Shown here piece after piece: positions 1 through 8,508 of a stretch of DNA of 64,000 bases. The position numbers were made by a program, and so were the translations under genes. The first letter of the stretch is position 1. The number at the start of each line of letters is the position of its first letter. Source of the DNA: Variovorax sp. CAN15 (GTDB lineage Bacteria; Pseudomonadota; Gammaproteobacteria; Burkholderiales; Burkholderiaceae_C); the NCBI RefSeq assembly GCF_030462475.1, contig NZ_JASMRZ010000003.1:128894-192893 (forward strand), given 5' to 3'. The notes below the pieces were generated by a model. It did no database searches and was not told where the DNA came from. It was given only the letters and a program-made list of their open reading frames with translations.

Positions 1-1441
1 GTGAAACAGCATCGCGCTTTCGGCTGAAAGCATCCCAGCGCTCGTCATCAACGAGGCCCAGCTTCCGACCGGTTTCGGTCAGGCGCATGTCGGCGTTGTC
101 CTCGCGCAGCTGCAGCCGGAACTCGGCGCGGCTGGTGAACATGCGGTACGGCTCGGTCACGCCCTTGGTGATCAGGTCGTCGACCAGCACGCCCAGATAG
201 GCTTCGTCGCGGCGCGGCAGCCAGGCATCTTCGCCACGGCATTGCAGCGCGGCGTTGATGCCGGCGAACAGCCCTTGGGCCGCGGCTTCTTCGTAGCCAG
301 TGGTGCCATTGATCTGCCCGGCGAAGAACAGCCCCTTGACCGAACGCGTCTCGAAGCTGCTCTTGAGCTCGCGCGGATCGAAGTAGTCGTACTCGATGGC
401 ATAGCCCGGCCGCAGGATGTGCGCGTTCTCCAGCCCAGGCATCGAGCGAACCAGCTGGTACTGGATGTCGAACGGCAGGCTCGTCGAGATCCCGTTCGGG
501 TAGTACTCGTTGGTCGTCAGGCCTTCGGGCTCCAGGAAGATCTGGTGGCTTTCCTTGTCGGCAAAGCGGTTGATCTTGTCTTCCACGCTCGGGCAGTAGC
601 GTGGCCCGACGCCGTCGATCTTGCCGGTGAACATCGGGCTGCGGTCGAAGCCCGAGCGGATGATCTCGTGCGTGCGCGCATTCGTATGGGTGATCCAGCA
701 AGGCATCTGCTGCGGATGCATGTCCGCGCGGCCCATGAAGCTGAACACCGGCATCGGCCCTGCCCCGCCGGGCATGCCGTCGCCCGGCTGCTCGGTGCAC
801 TTCGAGAAATCGATGCTGCGCCCGTCGAGTCGCGGCGGCGTACCGGTCTTGAGCCGGCCTTGCGGCAGCTTCAGCTCCTTGAGCCGCGCAGACAGGCTGA
901 CGGCCGGCGGATCGCCCGCGCGCCCGGCCTGGTAGTTGTCGAGCCCGACGTGGATGCGCCCGTCGAGAAAAGTCCCTGCAGTCAGCACCACGGTCCGCGC
1001 ACGGAAAGCAATGCCCACCTGCGTGACGGCGCCGACCACGCGATCGCCCTCCACCATCAGGTCGTCGACCGCTTGCTGGAACAGGCTCAGGTTCGGCTGG
1101 TTCTCCAGCCGATGACGGATGGCCGCCTTGTACAGAACCCGGTCCGCCTGTGCACGCGTGGCGCGCACGGCCGGACCCTTGCTCGAATTGAGAATGCGGA
1201 ACTGGATGCCGGCCTCGTCCGTCGCGATCGCCATCGCACCGCCAAGCGCATCGACCTCTTTCACCAGATGGCCCTTGCCGATGCCGCCGATCGACGGGTT
1301 GCAGCTCATCTGGCCCAGCGTCTCGATGTTGTGGGAGAGCAGCAGCGTCTTGGCGCCCATGCGCGCGGCGGCGAGCGCGGCTTCGGTGCCGGCATGGCCA
1401 CCGCCGACGACGATCACGTCGAATTCTTCGGGGTACAGCAT
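1..1441 (-). CDS. mnmG: tRNA uridine-5-carboxymethylaminomethyl modification enzyme MnmG (GidA), 5' part
   Basis: FAD-dependent enzyme that, with MnmE, adds the carboxymethylaminomethyl group to wobble uridine 34 of certain tRNAs. The frame opens with [15 protein letters not shown], followed by the FAD dinucleotide-binding signature GGGHAGTEA, and further on [14 protein letters not shown] and [11 protein letters not shown], all typical of MnmG. About 480 codons are visible without a stop; the usual length is about 640-660, so the C-terminal quarter lies off the left edge. The true reading frame is missing from the ORF track because it has no stop inside the window; the listed 48..1508 ORF is a shadow. 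The ATG at 1441 gives the standard N-terminus. A DnaA box lies about 85 bp upstream. Confidence 0.97.
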   Translation of the reverse strand, partial: MLYPEEFDVIVVGGGHAGTEAALAAARMGAKTLLLSHNIETLGQMSCNPSIGGIGKGHLVKEVDALGGAMAIATDEAGIQFRILNSSKGPAVRATRAQADRVLYKAAIRHRLENQPNLSLFQQAVDDLMVEGDRVVGAVTQVGIAFRARTVVLTAGTFLDGRIHVGLDNYQAGRAGDPPAVSLSARLKELKLPQGRLKTGTPPRLDGRSIDFSKCTEQPGDGMPGGAGPMPVFSFMGRADMHPQQMPCWITHTNARTHEIIRSGFDRSPMFTGKIDGVGPRYCPSVEDKINRFADKESHQIFLEPEGLTTNEYYPNGISTSLPFDIQYQLVRSMPGLENAHILRPGYAIEYDYFDPRELKSSFETRSVKGLFFAGQINGTTGYEEAAAQGLFAGINAALQCRGEDAWLPRRDEAYLGVLVDDLITKGVTEPYRMFTSRAEFRLQLREDNADMRLTETGRKLGLVDDERWDAFSRKRDAVS

Positions 1442-1524
1442 TTGGAGTGGGAGCGCACAACTGACGCGTGCGCGGCGCAAAAGGGGCACCGATTTTAATC
1501 GGCGACACCCTGTTGCGTCCCCTG

Positions 1525-1533
1525 TGTGGATAA
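1525..1533 (-). promoter_or_regulatory. DnaA box upstream of mnmG
   Basis: TGTGGATAA, the exact complement of the consensus TTATCCACA, in the leader region of mnmG. DnaA boxes near mnmG (gidA) are known in several bacteria; here it may tie mnmG transcription to DnaA. A single 9-mer could also occur by chance. Confidence 0.5.
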
Positions 1534-1581
1534 GCCTGGAGAGCGACGCCTAAGGGCTTTCTCCAAGACGATCACTCGATA

Positions 1582-1606
1582 GTTTGCTATCTTTTTAATA
1601 GCAAAC
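1582..1606. repeat. GCTAT/ATAGC short hairpin (copy 1)
   Basis: Perfect 9-bp arms GTTTGCTAT and ATAGCAAAC around a 7-nt T-rich loop, just downstream of the transglutaminase stop and upstream of mnmG. It may act as a transcription end signal for the leftward operon, but no long T tract follows. Similar AT-rich GCTAT...ATAGC hairpins occur at 43226 and 44570, and an imperfect one at 33389. Confidence 0.55.
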
Positions 1607-1613
1607 AAGCCTG

Positions 1614-2501
1614 TTAGGCCGCGGCTTCGTCCACCTGTCCCAAGGGCACGGGCTTCTCGATACCCATTACCTCACCCGAGGGCGAAGGCGGCATCGACGG
1701 CTGCAGGCTCTCGTCCTGCAGTTCCTGCACGACAAGTTTCTTGCCCGTCATGCGGACATTGCCAAAGATGGTGCAGAAGGCCACGTCCTTCGCGTCGCGC
1801 CCCGTGCCTACCCGCACGAGCCTGTCGACCGGAGCCATGCGGGTCGGGTCGAACAGCACCCAGCGTCCACCGATCCACGCCTCGAACACGGCATGGAAAT
1901 CCTGCGGAGGCTCGTCGAACCAAACGTAGCCGACGACCAGCCGCGCCGGAATGTTGAGCGCACGGCAGAAGGTGATGCCCAGGTGGGCGAAGTCGCGGCA
2001 CACGCCCGCGCGTTCGACGAACACCTCGCGCGCGGTCGTGGTCGAGTCGCTGCTGCCCGGCTCGTAGGTGATGCTGTCGTGGATCCAGTCGACGATGGCC
2101 TGCACCCGGCCGATGCCGGGCGGCAGGTCGCCGAAGAGCTGCTGGGCGCAGCGCGACATCAGGTCCGACTCGCAATAGCGCGTCGGCGTCATGTAGTGCA
2201 GCACCTCGTCGGGCACCTCGGTCACCGGCATCTCGGCCAGGTCGTCAGGCACCACCACATGGGCACGCCGAACGCTGGCCTTGTAGGCGATCTTCAGCGG
2301 CCCCGGCTTCGCATCGAAACGGAAGAAGCGGTTGCCGCTTCCCTCGTCGCAGAAGAGCCGCAAAGGCGTCGGCGGCTCCACGATCAGTTCCTCCCCGACC
2401 ACGCTCTGCATGTCCGAGCGCGCCGCCTCGATGTTCAGCAGCATGTGCGCGGGGGCGGCAACTTCGTAGTCGAGCTGCGCCTCGATGTGAGAGATGTGCA
2501 T
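1614..2501 (-). CDS. Transglutaminase-like cysteine protease family protein
   Basis: A 295-residue protein of the bacterial transglutaminase-like superfamily. The N-terminal half ([14 protein letters not shown]...) matches the beta-rich domain of these proteins. The core has the catalytic Cys in AGVCRDFAHLG, a following FHAVFEAWIGGRW segment with the His, and LFDPTRMAP with the Asp, so the Cys-His-Asp triad is intact. No signal peptide is evident, so a cytoplasmic protease or amidase role is likely; the substrate is unknown. The ORF track begins further upstream, but the ATG at 2501 overlaps the stop of the preceding DUF1328 gene (ATGA) and gives the family N-terminus. Co-transcribed with that gene. 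Confidence 0.88.
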   Translation of the reverse strand: MHISHIEAQLDYEVAAPAHMLLNIEAARSDMQSVVGEELIVEPPTPLRLFCDEGSGNRFFRFDAKPGPLKIAYKASVRRAHVVVPDDLAEMPVTEVPDEVLHYMTPTRYCESDLMSRCAQQLFGDLPPGIGRVQAIVDWIHDSITYEPGSSDSTTTAREVFVERAGVCRDFAHLGITFCRALNIPARLVVGYVWFDEPPQDFHAVFEAWIGGRWVLFDPTRMAPVDRLVRVGTGRDAKDVAFCTIFGNVRMTGKKLVVQELQDESLQPSMPPSPSGEVMGIEKPVPLGQVDEAAA

Positions 2502-2686
2502 CAGTCGATCGCTTTTTTCACGGCGCCCACGCCCAGCACGGCCAGCACCACGAACAGCAGCGCCAGTACCAGGAACAGGCCGAACAGGAGCTTGGCGATG
2601 CCGGCGGCACCCGCCGCAATGCCGCCGAAGCCGAGCAGCGCGGCCACGAGCGAGATGACTGCAAAAATGATGGCGTACTTCAACAT
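2501..2686 (-). CDS. DUF1328 family small membrane protein
   Basis: A 61-residue protein made of two hydrophobic segments separated by a Gly/Ala-rich turn ([18 protein letters not shown]), ending in a short basic tail. This is the UPF0391/DUF1328 (YtjA-like) family of small inner-membrane proteins of unknown function, often stress induced. The ATG at 2686 is preceded by GGAGAAACG, a good ribosome-binding site; the longer ORF in the track is not supported. Its stop overlaps the start of the transglutaminase-like gene by ATGA, so the two form a leftward operon. Confidence 0.88.
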   Translation of the reverse strand: MLKYAIIFAVISLVAALLGFGGIAAGAAGIAKLLFGLFLVLALLFVVLAVLGVGAVKKAID

Positions 2687-2870
2687 TCGTTTCTCCTTGC
2701 AGCAGGCCCTGCCCGCCGTGCAACGGAGCTTAGGAAGCGCGGTCTTCCAGCCTGATAGTCGCCCCGCGCGAGAGGCCGTAGGACAAAAACGCGACGCCCT
2801 CAAACCCGCTAGCATCCGCTGCGGTTTACCCAAAAATCCAACCAATCTCGACATTCACTGGAGTTCTCGA

Positions 2871-3479
2871 ATGAAGCTGTACTACTCGCCCGGCGCCTGC
2901 TCGCTCTCCCCCCACATCGCGCTGCATGAAGCGGGCATCGCCGCCGAACCCGTGCTGGCCAGCACCAAGAGCCACAAGCTGCAAGACGGCACCGACTACT
3001 ACGGCATCAACCCCCTGGGCTACGTGCCGATGCTCGAGCTCGACGACGGTACCCGCCTGCGCGAAGGTCCCGCCATCCTGCAGTACATCGCCGACCTTGC
3101 CCCCACCAAGAACCTCGCGCCGGCTGCCGGCACCATCCAGCGCTACCGCCTGCAGGAATGGCTCACCTTCATCGGCACCGAAGTGCACAAGGGCTTCAGC
3201 CCGCTGTTCAACCCGAACATGCCCGAAGAAGCCAAGGCCATCTTCAAGGACAAGCTCAAGTCGCGCTTCCAGTGGCTCGACAATGAACTGGCCAGCAAGG
3301 AATACCTGATGGGCGAGCACTTCAGCGTGGCCGACGGGTACCTGTTCACCGTGACCAACTGGACCAAACCGACCAACGTCAACATCTCCGGCTTCCCCAA
3401 CCTGCTGGCCTGGCACGCACGCGTCGGCGCCCGTCCCGCCGTCCAGGAAGCAATGAAGGCCGAAGGTCTTCTGAAGTAA
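2871..3479 (+). CDS. Glutathione S-transferase (beta class)
   Basis: A 202-residue cytosolic glutathione transferase. It starts MKLYYSPGACSLSPHIAL, with the Cys-Ser-Leu-Ser arrangement of bacterial beta-class GSTs in which the N-terminal Cys contacts glutathione. The thioredoxin-like domain includes NPLGYVPMLEL and the glutathione-binding EGPAILQYIAD; the all-alpha C-terminal domain contains FSVADGYLF, the N-capping box. Length fits the family. The start at 2871 was chosen because it gives the canonical N-terminus; the ORF track runs on upstream from 1893. A hairpin and a T-rich terminator follow the gene, so it is probably monocistronic. Physiological substrate unknown (detoxification assumed). 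Confidence 0.92.
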   Translation: MKLYYSPGACSLSPHIALHEAGIAAEPVLASTKSHKLQDGTDYYGINPLGYVPMLELDDGTRLREGPAILQYIADLAPTKNLAPAAGTIQRYRLQEWLTFIGTEVHKGFSPLFNPNMPEEAKAIFKDKLKSRFQWLDNELASKEYLMGEHFSVADGYLFTVTNWTKPTNVNISGFPNLLAWHARVGARPAVQEAMKAEGLLK

Positions 3480-3485
3480 GCCGAA

Positions 3486-3501
3486 GCACGCTAAAGCGTG
3501 C
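3486..3501 (+). other. Small hairpin downstream of GST
   Basis: GCACGC-TAAA-GCGTGC, a perfect 6-bp stem 7 bases after the GST stop codon. It may protect the mRNA 3' end; the terminator at 3561 lies further on. Confidence 0.4.
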
Positions 3502-3560
3502 AGAAGCAGCGAGCGGGTCAGGCCTACCCTTCAGGGAAAACCCGAACCGCTTCAGCCACA

Positions 3561-3584
3561 AGCCGCACGATGCGGCTTTTTTTT
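3561..3584 (+). terminator. Intrinsic terminator after GST
   Basis: AGCCGCA-CGA-TGCGGCT followed by eight T residues: a 7-bp GC-rich stem with a U-tract. It separates the GST gene from the downstream enoyl-CoA hydratase gene. Confidence 0.88.
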
Positions 3585-3646
3585 CGGGCCACGCTACGGG
3601 CAGGAGAGAACAAGTCTCCCGACACCGAAGCACAAGGACCCGCGCC

Positions 3647-4429
3647 ATGCCCGAAACACCCCCGTCCACCGAATTGCGCGAAGAGATGCGCGGGCCCGTG
3701 ATGTGGCTCACCATCGACCGCGAAGAGCGCCGCAATGCAATCAGCCCCGCAGTGCTCGCGGGCCTGGGCGACGCCCTCGCCCGCGCCAATAGCGACACCG
3801 CCGTGCGCGCCGTGGTCCTCACCGGCACCGGCACGCGCGCCTTCTGCGCCGGCGCCGACCTGCAAAGCGGCACCTCCTTCAAGTTCGACTACGCCGCGCC
3901 CTACCAGGGCTTCGCCAACCTCTTCCGGCAGGCCCGGCAATCGACCGTGCCGCTGATCGCGCGCGTCAACGGCGCCTGCATGGCGGGCGGCATGGGCCTC
4001 ATGGCGATGTGCGACATGGCCGTGGCGAGCAGCCAGGCCGTGTTCGGCCTGCCCGAGGTGAAGGTCGGTCTCTTTCCCGCCCAGGTGCTCAGCGTGCTCG
4101 GCGGCCTGTTGCCGCGCCGCGTGCTGGCCGAGATGTGCATCACCGGCGAGCCCATCGGCGCCGCGCAGGCGCTGGAACTGAATCTCGTCAACCGCGTGAG
4201 CGACGACGTCGACGAAAGCGTCGACTGGCTGCTTGGGCGCATGCTCGACAAGTCGCCCGCCGCCATCCGCCGCGGCCTCTACACCATGAAGAAGATCGAG
4301 GCCATGGCCTTCGAGGAATCGATGGCCTTCACCGAAAGCCAGATCGGCCTGTTCGCGCTCACCGAGGACGCGGCCGAAGGGCAGCTCGCCTTCCGCGAGA
4401 AGCGCAAGCCGCAGTGGAGCGGCCGATGA
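3647..4429 (+). CDS. Enoyl-CoA hydratase/isomerase family protein
   Basis: A 260-residue crotonase-fold protein. Visible signatures are AFCAGADL (oxyanion-hole Gly), NGACMAGGMGLMAMCDMAVA, and FGLPEVKVGLFP around the second active-site region. Crotonase members hydrate, isomerise or cleave acyl-CoA thioesters; the exact reaction cannot be assigned from sequence alone. Its stop overlaps the ATG of the AtuA-like gene (ATGA), so the two are translationally coupled. This pairing is reminiscent of acyclic terpene (citronellol/geraniol, atu) or leucine-type degradation clusters, where an enoyl-CoA hydratase accompanies AtuA. The biotin carboxylase and dehydrogenase genes of such clusters are not in the window. 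Confidence 0.88.
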   Translation: MPETPPSTELREEMRGPVMWLTIDREERRNAISPAVLAGLGDALARANSDTAVRAVVLTGTGTRAFCAGADLQSGTSFKFDYAAPYQGFANLFRQARQSTVPLIARVNGACMAGGMGLMAMCDMAVASSQAVFGLPEVKVGLFPAQVLSVLGGLLPRRVLAEMCITGEPIGAAQALELNLVNRVSDDVDESVDWLLGRMLDKSPAAIRRGLYTMKKIEAMAFEESMAFTESQIGLFALTEDAAEGQLAFREKRKPQWSGR

Positions 4430-6297
4430 GCAGCAGCAACAACAACAACGACGAACGCATCGTCCGCATCGGCGGCGCCTCAGGCTTCTGGGGCGACAGC
4501 AGCGTGGGCGCGCCGCAGCTCGTGACCAGCGGCCGGATCGACTACCTTGTGTTCGATTACCTCGCCGAACTCACCATGTCGATCCTCGCGGGCGCGCGGC
4601 TCAAGAAGCCAGAGCTGGGCTACGCCACCGACTTCGTTTCGGTGGCCATGAGGTCCGTGCTGAAGGACGTCGTGAGACAAGGCATCCGCGTGGTGAGCAA
4701 TGCCGGCGGCGTCAATCCGCAAGGCTGCGCCGACGCGCTCGCGGCACTGGCCGCCGAGCAGGGCATCGCACTGAAGATCGCCGTGGTGAGTGGCGACGAT
4801 GTGTCGCCGCTGCTGCCGCAACTTCGCCAGGAGCAACCACCGGTGCGCGAACTGCAGAGCGGCGCCGCGCTGCCCGAACGCGTGCTCACCGCCAATGCAT
4901 ATCTCGGCGCGCAGCCCATACGGGCCGCGCTCGACGCGGGCGCGCAGATCGTCATCACCGGCCGCTGCGTCGACTCCGCCGTCACGCTCGGCGTGCTCAT
5001 GCACGAGTTCGAGTGGCAGCCGGGCGACCTCGACCTGCTCGCCGCGGGCAGCCTCGCGGGCCACATCATCGAATGCGGCTGCCAGGCCACCGGCGGCCTG
5101 CACACCGACTGGGACACCGTGCCCGACTGGCCCAACATCGGCTACCCCATCATCGAATGCAGCGCCGACGGCAGCTTCATCGTCACCAAGCCCGCAGGCA
5201 CCGGCGGCAAGGTCACGCCCGCGGTGGTGGGCGAGCAGATGCTCTACGAGATCGGCGACCCCGCCGCCTACCTGCTGCCCGACGTGGTGGCCGACTTCAC
5301 GCAGGTACGCGTCGAGCAGGCCGGCGAGCACCGCGTGCGCGTGCACGGCGCGCGTGGCCATGTGCCCACCGCGAGCTACAAGGTCAGCGCCACCTACGTC
5401 GACGGCTTCAAGACGGCGGCGCAGCTCACCATCGTGGGCTTCGACGCGGTGGCCAAGGCCAAGCGAACGGGCGAGGCCATCCTTGCGCGCACGGGTGCGC
5501 TGTTCTCGCAATACGGCTTCGGCCCCTACAGCGGCACGCAGCTCGAAGTACTGGGCGCGGAGTCGTGCTACGGCCCGCATGCACAGGCATTGCAGACACG
5601 CGAAGCGGTGCTGCGGCTCGCCGTGACGCATCCGCGCAAGGAAGCGCTGGAGCTGTTCGCGCGAGAGGTCGCACCTGCCGGCACGTCGTGGGCACCGGGC
5701 ACCACTGGCGCGGGCGGCGGACGGGCTTCGGTGTCGCCGTCGATCCGGCAATATGCCTTCCTGCTCGACAAGTCGCTGGTCGAGACATCGGTGGCCATCG
5801 ATGGAAAGCGCATCGACATCCCGCGCACCCCAACCTCATCCGCAGCCGAGACGGCCAAGCCCATCTCTTCGCCTGCCGGAGCCACCAGGACGGAGGCCAC
5901 ACCTTCTTCCTCTTCTTCCTCTTCTTCCTCTTCTTCCTCTTCTTCCGATGCGGACAGCATCGAAGTACCCCTGCTGCGCCTGGCCTGGGCGCGCAGCGGC
6001 GACAAGGGCGACACATCGAACATCGGCGTCATCGCACGCCACCCCGCCCTGCTGCCGCTGTTGCGCGAGCAGCTCACCGAAGCGCGCGTGACCGAGTGGC
6101 TCGCGCACCTCGTCAAGGGCCGCGTCACGCGCCACGAGGTGCCCGGCATCGACGCCTTCAACTTCGTCTGCGAGCAGGCGCTGGGCGGCGGCGGCATGGC
6201 CTCGCTGCGCAACGATCCGCTCGGCAAGGGCATGGGGCAGATCCTGCTGGCGATGCCGCTGCGCGTGAGTCCGGCGCTGCTGGCCTTGCTCTCCTAG
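4426..6297 (+). CDS. AtuA-like acyclic terpene utilisation protein (DUF1446) with poly-serine linker
   Basis: A 623-residue protein. Residues about 10-460 form the DUF1446/AtuA domain (RIGGASGFWGDS, GYATDFVS, SNAGGVNPQGCADAL, GRCVDSAVTLG). A low-complexity linker follows, including an uninterrupted serine run of about 15 residues, then a C-terminal about 105-residue AtuA-like domain starting VPLLRLAWARSGDKGDTSNIG. In many genomes these two parts are contiguous or separate genes. AtuA proteins belong to citronellol/geraniol catabolism clusters, but the biochemical role is not settled. The serine run is encoded by 9-bp tandem repeats that can change linker length in frame. The ATG at 4426 overlaps the upstream stop. 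Confidence 0.87.
   Translation: MSSSNNNNDERIVRIGGASGFWGDSSVGAPQLVTSGRIDYLVFDYLAELTMSILAGARLKKPELGYATDFVSVAMRSVLKDVVRQGIRVVSNAGGVNPQGCADALAALAAEQGIALKIAVVSGDDVSPLLPQLRQEQPPVRELQSGAALPERVLTANAYLGAQPIRAALDAGAQIVITGRCVDSAVTLGVLMHEFEWQPGDLDLLAAGSLAGHIIECGCQATGGLHTDWDTVPDWPNIGYPIIECSADGSFIVTKPAGTGGKVTPAVVGEQMLYEIGDPAAYLLPDVVADFTQVRVEQAGEHRVRVHGARGHVPTASYKVSATYVDGFKTAAQLTIVGFDAVAKAKRTGEAILARTGALFSQYGFGPYSGTQLEVLGAESCYGPHAQALQTREAVLRLAVTHPRKEALELFAREVAPAGTSWAPGTTGAGGGRASVSPSIRQYAFLLDKSLVETSVAIDGKRIDIPRTPTSSAAETAKPISSPAGATRTEATPSSSSSSSSSSSSSSDADSIEVPLLRLAWARSGDKGDTSNIGVIARHPALLPLLREQLTEARVTEWLAHLVKGRVTRHEVPGIDAFNFVCEQALGGGGMASLRNDPLGKGMGQILLAMPLRVSPALLALLS
5903..5947 (+). repeat. Tandem 9-bp microsatellite encoding poly-Ser linker
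   Basis: Five consecutive copies of CTTCTTCCT (the last ends in G) inside the AtuA-like gene. Read in frame they encode only serine. Because the unit is 9 bp, slippage changes the linker by three residues without a frameshift. Confidence 0.93.
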
Positions 6298-6382
6298 CAC
6301 CAATCCAGACAACCGTGCGACAGCAGGGTTGAGGCCGGGGCCTTAGCCTTGCGCCCGTATCAACTCTGCTTTCGATCGCACG

Positions 6383-7486
6383 ATGTCCACCCTCTTCGAC
6401 CCCGTACAGGCCGGCGACCTGAAGCTCGCCAACCGCATCGTCATGGCGCCGCTCACGCGCAACCGCTCACCGAACGCCATCCCGCCCGACATCGCCGCCA
6501 CCTACTACGCCCAGCGCGCCAGCGCCGGCCTGCTCATCACCGAAGCCACCGCCATCAGCCACCAGGGCCAGGGCTATTCCGACGTGCCCGGCCTCTACGG
6601 CACCGAGCAGCTCGACAGCTGGAAGCGCGTGACCGAAGCCGTGCACGCCAAGGGCGGCAAGATCGTCGTGCAGCTGTGGCATGTGGGCCGCGTCTCGCAC
6701 AACGAACTGCAACCCGGTGGCGGAAAGCCCGTCGCCCCTTCGGCCATCACCGCCAAGACCAAGACCGTGCTCATCAAGGACGGCGTGCCCACCTTCGTCG
6801 ACACCTCCGAGCCGCGCGCGCTCGACGCCGGCGAACTGCCGGGCATCGTGCATGCCTACGCGGTGGCCGCACGCAGCGCGGTGGAAACCGCTGGCTTCGA
6901 CGGCGTGGAGATCCACGGCGCCAACGGCTACCTGCTCGACCAGTTCCTCAAGGACGGCAGCAACAAGCGCAACGACGACTACGGCGGCAGCATCGAAAAC
7001 CGCGCCCGCCTGCTGCTCGAAGTCACGCGCGCCGTGGTCGACGCCGTGGGCGGCGGCAAGACCGGCATCCGCCTGTCGCCCGTCACGCCAGCCAACGACG
7101 CGTACGACAGCGACCCGCAGCCCCTCTTCACCTACGTGGTGAAGCAGCTCGCCACGCTCAACCTGGCCTACATCCACATCATCGAAGGCGCCACCGGCGG
7201 CCCGCGCGAGATCGAGGACCGCCCCTTCGACTACGAAGCCCTCAAGGCCGCATACCGCGAGGCCGGCGGCAAGGCCGCATGGATGGTCAACAACGGCTAC
7301 GACCGCCCGCTCGCCGAAGAAGCGCTGAAGGAAGGCGACGACCTCGTGGCCTTCGGCAAGCCCTTCATCTCCAACCCCGACCTCGTGCGCCGACTGCGCG
7401 AGAACGCGCCGCTGAACCCGCTCGACAAGGCCACCATGTACGGCGGCGGCGCCAAGGGCTACACGGACTATCCGGCGCTGGCCTGA
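6383..7486 (+). CDS. Old yellow enzyme family ene-reductase (NemA-like)
   Basis: A 367-residue NADH/NADPH:flavin oxidoreductase of the old yellow enzyme family, probably FMN-dependent and cytoplasmic. It reduces activated C=C bonds, nitrate esters or N-ethylmaleimide. The N-terminus has MAPLTRNRSP; QLWHVGRVSH and PVAPSAI line the FMN site. EIHGANGYL carries the His-x-x-Asn pair that binds the carbonyl substrate, followed by the family signature RNDDYGGSIENRARLL. AFGKPFISNPDLV near the C-terminus binds the FMN phosphate. Length matches NemA/PETN reductases. No repressor (NemR) lies next to it, so the native substrate is open. Confidence 0.92.
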   Translation: MSTLFDPVQAGDLKLANRIVMAPLTRNRSPNAIPPDIAATYYAQRASAGLLITEATAISHQGQGYSDVPGLYGTEQLDSWKRVTEAVHAKGGKIVVQLWHVGRVSHNELQPGGGKPVAPSAITAKTKTVLIKDGVPTFVDTSEPRALDAGELPGIVHAYAVAARSAVETAGFDGVEIHGANGYLLDQFLKDGSNKRNDDYGGSIENRARLLLEVTRAVVDAVGGGKTGIRLSPVTPANDAYDSDPQPLFTYVVKQLATLNLAYIHIIEGATGGPREIEDRPFDYEALKAAYREAGGKAAWMVNNGYDRPLAEEALKEGDDLVAFGKPFISNPDLVRRLRENAPLNPLDKATMYGGGAKGYTDYPALA

Positions 7487-7553
7487 GGCCGCGCGCGGCC
7501 ATGGCAAGATGCGGCGGACCCGTTCGTTCGCCGCCAGCAAGGAAGGAAACGCC

Positions 7554-8039
7554 ATGGCCCGCATCGCGCAACGACTGGCCGATTCCGGCCTCGTATTGCC
7601 ACCCGCAGTGACGCCGCCTCCCGGCGTCGCGTTGCCCTTCCAGTTCGTGCGCATCGTCGGCCGACGCGCGTTGATCTCGGGCCACGGCCCGCTCAATGCC
7701 GACGGCACCATCGCCGCGCCGCTGGGCAAGCTGGGCCGCGAATTGAACGTGGAACAGGGCTACACCGCCGCGCGCCTCACCGCGCTCGCGATGCTCGGCA
7801 GCCTGCAGCGCGCCCTCGGCGACCTGGACCGCATCACCGCATGGACGCGCGTGTTCGGCATGGTCGCCTGCGCACCGGGCTTCGACAGGCAACCGGCCGT
7901 CATCAACGGCTTTTCCGATCTCATCCTCGAAATCTTCGGCCCCGACATCGGCGCGCATTCGCGCAGTGCCGTTGGCATGGCGGAGTTGCCGTTCAACATC
8001 CCTGTGGAGATCGAAGGCGAGGTGGAGTTCGACGCATGA
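7554..8039 (+). CDS. RidA/YjgF family protein
   Basis: A 161-residue member of the RidA/YjgF/Rid superfamily with the typical core RALISGHGPL, ARLTALAMLGSLQRALGDLDRI and a C-terminal VGMAELPFNIPVEIEGEVEF. RidA proteins hydrolyse reactive enamine/imine intermediates; this longer form resembles the Rid subfamilies that keep the fold but may lack the catalytic Arg. The ATG at 7554 follows AAGGAAGGAAACG, a good ribosome-binding site; the ORF track start 15 codons upstream is less likely. Its stop overlaps the next gene (ATGA). Confidence 0.85.
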   Translation: MARIAQRLADSGLVLPPAVTPPPGVALPFQFVRIVGRRALISGHGPLNADGTIAAPLGKLGRELNVEQGYTAARLTALAMLGSLQRALGDLDRITAWTRVFGMVACAPGFDRQPAVINGFSDLILEIFGPDIGAHSRSAVGMAELPFNIPVEIEGEVEFDA

Positions 8040-8497
8040 GCGCCACGCCCTGGACGCTGCGGCGCGCCGATGCTGCCGATGCCGCAGCCATCGCCGAATG
8101 CGCTGTGGAAGCCTTTCGCCACTACATTCCGCGCTTGGGCCTCGAGCCGATTCCCATGACCAAGGACTATGGCGCGTCCATCGCGAATGCGCAGGTCTGG
8201 GTCGCGCAGCGGCAGGAGCAGGTCGTCGCAGCACTGGTGCTCGACATCACCGACGAAGGCTTCCTGATCGATGTGATCGCGGTGCGCCCCGCACAGCAAG
8301 GCACAGGCGTGGGCCGCGCATTGCTCGAGCTTGCGGAGCGCGAGGCACGGCGGCAAGGCCATGACTCGATCTACCTCTTCACCAACGAAAAAATGACCGA
8401 GAACCGCGCGCTCTACGAGCGCATCGGCTACGTCGAATACAAGCGCCTCGTGCTCGCGCAGCGCACGCGCGTTTTCATGCGCAAGCCCTTGAAGTGA
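8036..8497 (+). CDS. GNAT family N-acetyltransferase
   Basis: A 153-residue acetyltransferase of the GNAT fold. The acetyl-CoA pyrophosphate-binding motif A is VRPAQQGTGVGRALL (Q/R-x-x-G-x-G/A), followed by motif B NRALYERIGYVEYKR. The substrate is unknown. It overlaps the RidA-like gene by ATGA and abuts the VOC gene, suggesting a three-gene transcript 7554-9261. Confidence 0.88.
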   Translation: MSATPWTLRRADAADAAAIAECAVEAFRHYIPRLGLEPIPMTKDYGASIANAQVWVAQRQEQVVAALVLDITDEGFLIDVIAVRPAQQGTGVGRALLELAEREARRQGHDSIYLFTNEKMTENRALYERIGYVEYKRLVLAQRTRVFMRKPLK

Positions 8498-8508
8498 GGC
8501 CTCCTGCG

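Noticed and set aside
48-1508. ORF track entry of 486 aa on the minus strand
   Set aside because: It is a shadow frame with Arg/Ala-rich translation; the true mnmG frame runs through the left edge and so is not in the track.
4480-5751. Long minus-strand ORFs opposite the AtuA-like gene
   Set aside because: Shadows of high-GC coding sequence; translations are Arg/Ala/His-rich without domains.
5903-5947. Possible CRISPR-like repeat
   Set aside because: 9-bp units without spacers, in frame inside a gene: a microsatellite.
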